From assembly GCA_015661715.1 (NCBI GenBank), contig DQVN01000114.1:1-15420 (forward strand): a stretch of DNA of 15,420 bases, in the 5' to 3' direction. This stretch comes from Sulfurivirga caldicuralii (GTDB lineage Bacteria; Pseudomonadota; Gammaproteobacteria; Thiomicrospirales; Thiomicrospiraceae). Under the pieces are notes generated by a model, which did no database searches, was not told where the DNA came from, and saw only the letters and a program-made list of their open reading frames with translations. Positions 11,686-15,420 of this stretch are shown here, piece by piece. A program made the translations under genes and the position numbers. How positions within the stretch are numbered: position 1 is the first letter of the stretch; each line of letters opens with the position of its first letter.

Positions 11686-11744
11686 TTTTACCTCGAGGAC
11701 TCGCTTATCGGTGGTTGAAAAGTGTGGTCACCCCACTTCCCGGA

Positions 11745-11766
11745 TGCAGGTTCAGAGAAACCTGCA
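11745..11766 (-). other. Hairpin in the rplL-rpoB spacer, rpoB-proximal
   Basis: TGCAGGTT and AACCTGCA form a perfect 8-bp stem with a 6-base loop on the transcribed strand. There is no T tract after it, so it is not a terminator. A further imperfect stem with AAGTG/CACTT arms lies just downstream (about 11720-11738), so the leader entering rpoB is strongly folded. Role unknown; mRNA stability or processing is possible. Confidence 0.5.
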
Positions 11767-11767
11767 G

Positions 11768-11813
11768 ACTCATCAAGCCGATAGATTCACCGGAACCTAT
11801 CGGCTTACTGAGT
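11768..11813 (-). promoter_or_regulatory. Long stem-loop, candidate RNase III processing site
   Basis: On the transcribed strand the arms 11806-11793 and 11788-11775 pair over 14 bp (one G-U) with a CGGT tetraloop. Beyond a 3-by-3 internal loop, ACTC and GAGT add four more pairs. There is no T tract after the stem. In E. coli the rplL-rpoB spacer contains an RNase III cleavage site that separates ribosomal protein mRNA from rpoBC mRNA, and this long interrupted duplex in the same position is a good candidate for an equivalent. The structure is seen directly; cleavage is inferred. Confidence 0.6.
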
Positions 11814-11826
11814 CACATCAAGCACG

Positions 11827-11854
11827 AAAAGGCCGGCGGGAAACCGCCAGCCTT
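11827..11854 (-). terminator. Attenuator-type terminator between rplL and rpoB
   Basis: The transcribed strand folds into an 11-bp GC-rich stem (AAGGCTGGCGG with CCGCCGGCCTT, one G-U pair) with a TTTC loop, ending in TTTT followed by CG. It lies 34 bases after the rplL stop codon. The short T tract suggests partial termination. This matches the known rplL-rpoB attenuator of E. coli, which lets only a minority of transcripts continue into rpoBC. Efficiency here cannot be read from sequence. Confidence 0.8.
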
Positions 11855-11887
11855 ACACCTGCTGCCTAAGCAGCTAAACTGAAATCT

Positions 11888-12274
11888 TTACTTGATTTCA
11901 GCTTCCGCACCGGCTTCTTCAAGCTGCTTCTTAATCTCTTCAGCTTCTTCTTTAGAAATACCTTCTTTCAGCACAGTCGGCGCAGATTCTACTGCTTGCT
12001 TAGCCTCTTTCAGACCCAAACCAGTAATGGCGCGCACTGCCTTAATTGCAGCAACTTTGTTACCACCTGCAGACTTCAGCACAACATCAAACTCGGTTTT
12101 TTCTTCAGCAGCGCCCGCATCACCACCTGCTGCGCCCGGTGCGGCTACAGCAACCGCAGCAGCAGCAGCTGAAACCCCAAACTTTTCTTCCATTGCCTCA
12201 ACCAGCTCAACAACTTCCATTACGGACATGTTGGCAATGGCTTCCAAAATATCATCTTTAGTCAGATTTGCCAT
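11888..12274 (-). CDS. rplL: 50S ribosomal protein L7/L12
   Basis: L7/L12 is the multi-copy stalk protein that recruits and activates translational GTPases such as EF-G and EF-Tu. The product is 128 residues against about 121 in E. coli. The N-terminal dimerisation domain (about 1-35, [20 protein letters not shown]) is followed by an Ala/Gly-rich hinge (about 36-57) that appears slightly long, then the globular C-terminal domain with [20 protein letters not shown] and [15 protein letters not shown]. The ATG at 12274 has an AGGAGA ribosome binding site. It follows rplJ by 45 bases, the usual pairing, since L10 anchors the L7/L12 dimers. It is followed by the attenuator-like hairpin before rpoB. 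Confidence 0.99.
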   Translation of the reverse strand: MANLTKDDILEAIANMSVMEVVELVEAMEEKFGVSAAAAAVAVAAPGAAGGDAGAAEEKTEFDVVLKSAGGNKVAAIKAVRAITGLGLKEAKQAVESAPTVLKEGISKEEAEEIKKQLEEAGAEAEIK

Positions 12275-12319
12275 AATAGATTTCTCCTAACTATTTAAGT
12301 AAACGTATAAAAACTAAAA

Positions 12320-12853
12320 TCAAGCCGCTTCTTTTTCTTTGACGTCCTTGATAGCTGCCACTGTGCGAACCAGCTTGCCAGGCACCTCGTTGAGGGTACG
12401 AGCCAGCTTTTCTACAGGCGCCTTCATGACGTACATCAGCTTGCTAAGCGCCTCATCGTAGGTCGGCAGTGAAGCAACCGCATCCAACTGATCCCCACTC
12501 ATCGCACCGTTACCGATGGAGAGTACCTTAGGTTCCAGTGCCTGCACTTCTTTGCGGAAAGCTTTAACAATACGCGCAGCAGAACCCGGATCTTCCATGG
12601 ATATGATCAGCACCAAAGGACCGATCAGATGTTCACCCATGTCTTCGAACTGCGTTCCCTGCAAGGCGCGGCGGGCCAACGTGTTTTTTACCACGCGAAC
12701 CACCACATTAGCCTCCCGCGCTTGACGGCGCAGGTTGGTCATCTGCTCCACTGTCAACCCGCGATATTCGGCAGCAACGATTGAATAAGCACCCTCTGCC
12801 AGAGCGTGCACTTCTTCAACGATGCGCTTCTTATCTTCGAGTTTTAGTGCCAT
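12320..12853 (-). CDS. rplJ: 50S ribosomal protein L10
   Basis: L10 is the base of the L7/L12 stalk, binding 23S rRNA beside L11 and carrying L7/L12 dimers on its C-terminal helix. The chosen ATG at 12853-12851 gives 177 residues starting MALKLEDKKRIVEEVHALAE, the family N-terminus, with GGAGG 4 bases upstream. The open frame extends 11 codons further up, but that segment lies in the leader and has no family match. Conserved text includes AEYRGLTVEQMTNLRRQARE and VVKNTLARRAL. E. coli L10 is about 165 residues; the extra length is at the lysine/glutamate-rich C-terminus. The gene is preceded by a structured leader, which suggests autoregulation by L10-L7/L12. Confidence 0.98.
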   Translation of the reverse strand: MALKLEDKKRIVEEVHALAEGAYSIVAAEYRGLTVEQMTNLRRQAREANVVVRVVKNTLARRALQGTQFEDMGEHLIGPLVLIISMEDPGSAARIVKAFRKEVQALEPKVLSIGNGAMSGDQLDAVASLPTYDEALSKLMYVMKAPVEKLARTLNEVPGKLVRTVAAIKDVKEKEAA

Positions 12854-12882
12854 ATAACCTCCAATTCGGGGCATGCACCCCA

Positions 12883-13010
12883 CCATCTACATAGGCGACA
12901 ATTTAAGCGCCGATCCTCTCGGCGCACCTATGGTCTGCGATGGGCCTTCACCAAATAGCTGGAGAAATCCCAATCGCACTGGACGGCTTGCGCCGCTAGG
13001 CCTAACGCCC
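12883..13010 (-). promoter_or_regulatory. rplJ leader, L10-type autoregulatory RNA
   Basis: The 174-base rplA-rplJ spacer folds in a way that fits the known L10 leader, in which the L10-L7/L12 complex binds and represses translation. On the transcribed strand CCATC (12943-12939) pairs with GATGG (12887-12883). An asymmetric internal loop, consistent with a kink-turn, follows. Then CATAGGTG (12932-12925) pairs with CGCCTATG (12897-12890), enclosing a 7-bp hairpin, GCGCCGA with TCGGCGC, and a GAGGA loop (12925-12907). Upstream a CGGC-GCAA-GCCG hairpin (12995-12984) and the segment ATTTGGTGAAGG are also typical in position. The pairing is seen directly; the family assignment is from memory of the leader and not a covariance search. 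Confidence 0.75.
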
Positions 13011-13035
13011 ACATCTGATACAAGCGATCAGATGT
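13011..13035 (-). other. Hairpin overlapping the rplA stop codon
   Basis: A perfect 9-bp inverted repeat, ACATCTGAT and ATCAGATGT with a 7-base loop, spans the rplA stop codon at 13030-13028. No T tract follows, so it is not a standard terminator. It may protect the upstream rplKA mRNA end, mark a processing point, or form the outermost stem of the rplJ leader. The function is not known from the sequence. Confidence 0.55.
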
Positions 13036-13723
13036 CCAAACTGTTTGGATCCACGGTCAAACCTGGACCCATTGTGCTGCTTACAGCTATCTTTTTAATA
13101 TAGGTTCCTTTCGCTGAAGCAGGTTTTAATTTCTTCAAATCATTAATCAGCGCTTCTAAGTTTTCTTTCAATTGCTCTGGAGCAAAAGAAGCCCTACCGA
13201 TTGGCGCATGCACAATACCGGCTTTATCCACACGATAGCGCACCTGACCCGCTTTGGCATTTTTAACTGCCTCTGCTACATTTGGCGTTACCGTACCGGT
13301 CTTCGGATTGGGCATCAAACCTCGCGGCCCCAAAATCTGACCCAGCTGACCTACCACACGCATAGCATCTGGACTTGCAATGACCACATCAAAGTCCATC
13401 ATACCTTTCTTGATTTCTTCAGCCAGATCTTCCATACCCACATAATCTGCACCGGCTGCTTTTGCAGCATCCGCCTGCGCATCGCTCGTAAAAACTGCAA
13501 CCTTAACGGACTTACCTGTCCCATGCGGCAGAACAGTTGCACCCCGCACCACTTGGTCAGATTTGCGCGGATCCACACCCAACCGTATAGCTGCATCGAC
13601 CGACTCATCAAACTTTGCGGTGGCGAACTCTTTGACCAGCTTAAATGCTTCATCTGCGCTGTACACTTTTGATGTGTCCAGCTTCTCCTTGATCATCTTC
13701 TGTTTTTTAGTCAGCTTAGCCAT
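13028..13723 (-). CDS. rplA: 50S ribosomal protein L1
   Basis: L1 forms the mobile stalk by the 50S E site that helps release deacylated tRNA, and in many bacteria represses the rplKA mRNA. The ATG at 13723-13721 gives 231 residues, close to the E. coli 234, starting [20 protein letters not shown]. Conserved blocks include [36 protein letters not shown] and [15 protein letters not shown]. The frame stays open for 28 codons upstream into rplK, but that part has no family match. The preferred start has GGAGG 9 bases upstream, inside the rplK end. It lies only 4 bases after the rplK stop, so the two are probably translationally coupled. Confidence 0.98.
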   Translation of the reverse strand: MAKLTKKQKMIKEKLDTSKVYSADEAFKLVKEFATAKFDESVDAAIRLGVDPRKSDQVVRGATVLPHGTGKSVKVAVFTSDAQADAAKAAGADYVGMEDLAEEIKKGMMDFDVVIASPDAMRVVGQLGQILGPRGLMPNPKTGTVTPNVAEAVKNAKAGQVRYRVDKAGIVHAPIGRASFAPEQLKENLEALINDLKKLKPASAKGTYIKKIAVSSTMGPGLTVDPNSLDI

Positions 13724-13727
13724 GGCC

Positions 13728-14159
13728 TCAGTCCTCCACCACATCGATACCCATGCTGCGCGCAGAACCTTCAATAATGCGCATGGCAGCATCCATGTCA
13801 TTTGCATTCAAGTCAGGCATCTTCGTCTCAGCAATTTCACGGATCTGAGACTTTGTCACCTTGCCCACCTTATCCAAATTGGGCACGCTACTACCCTTTT
13901 GCACCCCAGCGGCTTTCTTTAAAAGTACTGAAGCAGGTGGCGTTTTGGTAACAAAGGTAAAAGACCGATCGTTATATACCGTGATAACGACAGGGATCGG
14001 CATTCCCTTTTCCAAGTTCTGTGTTTGCGCATTAAACGCTTTACAGAACTCCATAATATTGACGCCATGCTGACCCAAAGCAGGACCAACTGGCGGAGAA
14101 GGGTTTGCACTACCCGCAGGCACTTGCAATTTAATATAGGCTTCAACTTTCTTTGCCAT
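13728..14159 (-). CDS. rplK: 50S ribosomal protein L11
   Basis: L11 binds the GTPase-associated region of 23S rRNA, contacts EF-G, and is needed for RelA activation on stalled ribosomes. The 143-residue product has the usual length. The N-terminal domain reads [20 protein letters not shown] and then [14 protein letters not shown], with the proline-rich helix targeted by thiostrepton-type drugs. The rRNA-binding C-terminal domain contains [20 protein letters not shown]. The ATG at 14159 has AAGGAG 6 bases upstream. It is 53 bases after nusG, and that gap is where L1 binds in E. coli to repress rplKA; a 4-bp GTAA-loop hairpin at the nusG stop (14202-14213) is the only clear structure I see there. 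Confidence 0.99.
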   Translation of the reverse strand: MAKKVEAYIKLQVPAGSANPSPPVGPALGQHGVNIMEFCKAFNAQTQNLEKGMPIPVVITVYNDRSFTFVTKTPPASVLLKKAAGVQKGSSVPNLDKVGKVTKSQIREIAETKMPDLNANDMDAAMRIIEGSARSMGIDVVED

Positions 14160-14212
14160 AAAACACTCCTTAATGGGTTAAAACGCCTGACGGCTCCCCA
14201 AATCCTTACGGA

Positions 14213-14746
14213 TCAAAGCTTCTCTACTTGAGAGAATTCCAACTCAACCGGCGTGGACCGACCAAAAATCAATACAGATACCTGAAGTTTGCTCTTGTCA
14301 TAGTCCACCCCTTCCACAACAGCCTCAAAATCGGTAAAAGGCCCATCGACAATGCGCACCACCTCACCTGGCTCAAAGATCACCTTCGGACGAGGCTTAT
14401 CAACCACCTCCTCAACCTTCTGCAGAATACGATCCACCTCTTTCTGGGTGATCGGCGCAGGTCGCTCTGATGTCCCCCCAATAAAACCCATCACCTGAGG
14501 CACACTCTTCACTAAATGCCAGGTGTCTTCATTCATCTCCATCTCTACCAGCACATAGCCGGGGAAGAACTTACGTTCGCTCTTGCGCTTTTTACCATCA
14601 CGAACTTCAATAACCTCTTCAGAAGGCACCAAAATACGCCCAAAGTAATCATCCAGGCCGGCACGCTCAATATATTCCTTAAGCTTTTCTTTTACCTTGT
14701 TTTCATAACCCGAATAGGCATGAACCACATACCACCTTTTTGCCAT
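14213..14746 (-). CDS. nusG: Transcription termination/antitermination factor NusG
   Basis: NusG binds RNA polymerase, suppresses pausing, and links it to Rho or to ribosomal S10. The 177-residue product starts [20 protein letters not shown]. The NGN domain spans about residues 1-115 and includes [20 protein letters not shown]. The KOW domain starts about residue 124 with [19 protein letters not shown]. The S10/Rho-contacting tip IFGR at 160-163 matches the E. coli residues around F165. The ATG has GGAGG 5 bases upstream, within the last codons of secE, and the secE stop lies 1 base before the nusG start. This tight secE-nusG pair is conserved in bacteria. No anomaly is seen. Confidence 0.99.
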   Translation of the reverse strand: MAKRWYVVHAYSGYENKVKEKLKEYIERAGLDDYFGRILVPSEEVIEVRDGKKRKSERKFFPGYVLVEMEMNEDTWHLVKSVPQVMGFIGGTSERPAPITQKEVDRILQKVEEVVDKPRPKVIFEPGEVVRIVDGPFTDFEAVVEGVDYDKSKLQVSVLIFGRSTPVELEFSQVEKL

Positions 14747-14747
14747 A

Positions 14748-15152
14748 TCAGCCTCCGCGGCCTGTCAGCCATTCTACGGCCCACAGGAAGAACATATCGA
14801 CCAACCACAAGAAAATACCCATAATAATGACCACGACAATAATCATTACGGTTGTATTCAACACTTCCTTACGCGTTGGCCACACGACCAGACGCAGCTC
14901 CTTTCTTGTCTCTGATAAGAACTGCGCCCAACGCTTACCTATTTCAGTGCGATAGACCAAATAACCGGCCAACCCAGCCGCGCCCAATACAATGCCTACA
15001 CGGACTAACTGATGCAACTGAGTTTGCGTGTAATACAGTACAAGACCTACTACAAGGGCAGCCACACCCAGCAGAAGCTGAACCCTGTCCGCACTGCGGC
15101 CCGAAGCGGTCACAGCCCTACTTGCTTCTACCTTCCGATGATGTTTACTCAT
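14748..15152 (-). CDS. secE: Preprotein translocase subunit SecE
   Basis: SecE clamps the SecY channel in the inner membrane and is essential for Sec export. The ATG at 15152-15150 gives 134 residues starting [14 protein letters not shown], with GAAGG 5 bases upstream. A TTG four codons earlier would also fit the frame, but it would place the ribosome binding site inside the coding region. Three hydrophobic segments are visible, at about 23-41, 49-67 and 100-127, the three-helix form typical of gammaproteobacteria. The conserved amphipathic region [20 protein letters not shown] lies at 81-100. A terminator-like hairpin ends only 13 bases before the start, so expression may depend on read-through from the tRNA-Trp promoter or on a promoter I did not recognise. 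Confidence 0.97.
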   Translation of the reverse strand: MSKHHRKVEASRAVTASGRSADRVQLLLGVAALVVGLVLYYTQTQLHQLVRVGIVLGAAGLAGYLVYRTEIGKRWAQFLSETRKELRLVVWPTRKEVLNTTVMIIVVVIIMGIFLWLVDMFFLWAVEWLTGRGG

Positions 15153-15165
15153 AATGGCCTTCAAT

Positions 15166-15191
15166 AAAAACGACTTGCCAAAGGCAAGTCG
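15166..15191 (-). terminator. Intrinsic terminator after tRNA-Trp
   Basis: On the transcribed strand CGACTTGCC and GGCAAGTCG form a perfect 9-bp stem with a TTT loop, followed by TTTTTATT. This is a textbook intrinsic terminator 10 bases past the tRNA CCA end. The T tract runs directly into the secE ribosome binding site. It probably ends tRNA-Trp transcripts and may attenuate secE-nusG; the split cannot be judged from sequence. Confidence 0.85.
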
Positions 15192-15200
15192 CGAGTATTC

Positions 15201-15277
15201 TGGCAGGGGCAGTAGGATTCGAACCTACAACCTGCGGATTTGGAATCCGCTGCTCTACCAATTGGAGCTATACCCCT
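15201..15277 (-). tRNA. trpT: tRNA-Trp (CCA anticodon)
   Basis: The 77-base gene folds into a full cloverleaf. The 7-bp acceptor stem is AGGGGTA with TGCCCCT (one G-T pair), the D stem is GCTC/GAGC, and the anticodon stem GCGGA/TCCGC closes the loop TTCCAAA with anticodon CCA. The T arm is GTAGG-TTCGAAT-CCTAC, and the 3' CCA is encoded. Discriminator base G fits bacterial tRNA-Trp. A promoter lies directly upstream and a terminator directly downstream. A tRNA-Trp between tuf and secE is a known arrangement in gammaproteobacteria. Confidence 0.98.
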
Positions 15278-15284
15278 AGATCGG

Positions 15285-15310
15285 AAAAAGGGGACTATAG
15301 CAGCCCCCTT
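15285..15310 (-). terminator. Terminator-like hairpin after the upstream tuf
   Basis: AAGGGGGCT and AGTCCCCTT pair over 9 bp (one G-T) around a GCTAT loop, ending in a run of five T, two of them in the stem. It starts 20 bases after the tuf stop codon. It could terminate tuf transcripts, but it shares its DNA with the tRNA-Trp promoter, so the resemblance may partly come from the promoter sequence. The T tract is short. Confidence 0.5.
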
Positions 15311-15322
15311 ATCATTTTTCAA
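15294..15322 (-). promoter_or_regulatory. Predicted sigma70 promoter of tRNA-Trp (and possibly secE-nusG)
   Basis: TTGAAA (15322-15317) and TATAGT (15299-15294) are separated by exactly 17 bases, each box one mismatch from consensus. The expected start near 15287 is about 10 bases before the mature tRNA 5' end. The discriminator begins CCCC, the GC-rich kind found at stringently controlled stable-RNA promoters. The -10 box lies in the loop and 3' arm of the tuf-distal hairpin. Confidence 0.65.
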
Positions 15323-15329
15323 GTGTGTT

Positions 15330-15420
15330 TTACTCGATTACTTTAGCGACCACACCGGCGCCGACTGTACGACCACCTTCACGGATCGCAAAACGCAGAC
15401 CTTCGTCCATCGCAATCGGA
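15330..15420 (-). CDS. tuf: Elongation factor Tu, C-terminal fragment (runs off the right edge)
   Basis: Thirty codons including the stop are visible and read PIAMDEGLRFAIREGGRTVG then AGVVAKVIE, the unmistakable C-terminus of EF-Tu domain 3. The TAA stop is at 15332-15330. The copy has the same orientation as the tuf starting at 152. It carries the opposite end of the gene, so the two copies cannot be compared within this window. It ends upstream of tRNA-Trp, as tufB does upstream of secE in E. coli. Confidence 0.97.
   Translation of the reverse strand, partial: PIAMDEGLRFAIREGGRTVGAGVVAKVIE

Noticed and set aside
12046..12261. Glutamine-rich plus-strand frame opposite rplL
   Set aside because: The glutamine runs are the antisense reading of alanine-rich hinge codons in L7/L12; there is no independent evidence of coding.
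12854..12886. 11-codon N-terminal extension of rplJ
   Set aside because: It covers the leader hairpin and the GGAGG site of the real start, and has no match to L10 proteins.
13724..13807. 28-codon N-terminal extension of rplA
   Set aside because: It is an open-frame run into the rplK end; the family N-terminus MAKLTKKQK and a GGAGG site support the ATG at 13723.
15153..15164. TTG start for secE four codons upstream
   Set aside because: It would include the GAAGG ribosome binding site in the coding sequence and begins right at the terminator T tract; the ATG at 15152 fits better.
1..15420. Mobile elements, CRISPR arrays, phage or defence genes
   Set aside because: I found no transposase, integrase, regularly spaced repeats or atypical genes; the window is filled by conserved core genes and short regulatory spacers.

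Overview
This is a core housekeeping segment of a proteobacterial chromosome. Every gene reads on the minus strand, so transcription runs from high to low coordinates. The proteins (EF-G, RpoB, RpoC, NusG, S12, S7) can be aligned by eye to their Escherichia coli counterparts with few changes and near-identical lengths, which points to a gammaproteobacterium. The joined order tuf - tRNA-Trp - secE - nusG - rplKAJL - rpoBC - rpsL - rpsG - fusA - tuf differs from E. coli, where the rpoBC and str clusters are far apart. It is common in other gammaproteobacterial lineages. I cannot name the genus from this window.

Layout in transcription order. The 3' end of one tuf copy (15330-15420) is followed by a sigma70-type promoter overlapping a terminator-like hairpin, then tRNA-Trp (anticodon CCA, 15201-15277) and a strong terminator-like hairpin. 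Next come secE and nusG, which are almost contiguous, then rplK and rplA. A 174-base leader with an L10-type autoregulatory fold precedes rplJ and rplL. A 202-base spacer holding an attenuator-like hairpin and a long RNase III-type stem leads into rpoB and rpoC, whose reading frames overlap by 4 bases. After a spacer carrying a near-consensus promoter comes the str operon: rpsL, rpsG, fusA (GTG start) and the 5' end of a second tuf.

Together the genes supply protein export (SecE), transcription elongation control (NusG), the L1/L11 and L10-L7/L12 stalks of the ribosomal GTPase centre, the two large RNA polymerase subunits, two 30S proteins, and the elongation factors EF-G and EF-Tu. Coding density is very high; the only gene-free gaps above 100 bases are 11686-11887, 12854-13027 and 3278-3409, and each holds recognisable regulatory structure. 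No mobile element, CRISPR array, phage gene or unknown gene was found. The points worth a second look are regulatory and architectural: the two direct tuf copies, the promoter/hairpin overlap before tRNA-Trp, the terminator just before secE, the structured rplL-rpoB spacer, and the rpoB-rpoC overlap. I see no undescribed system here.
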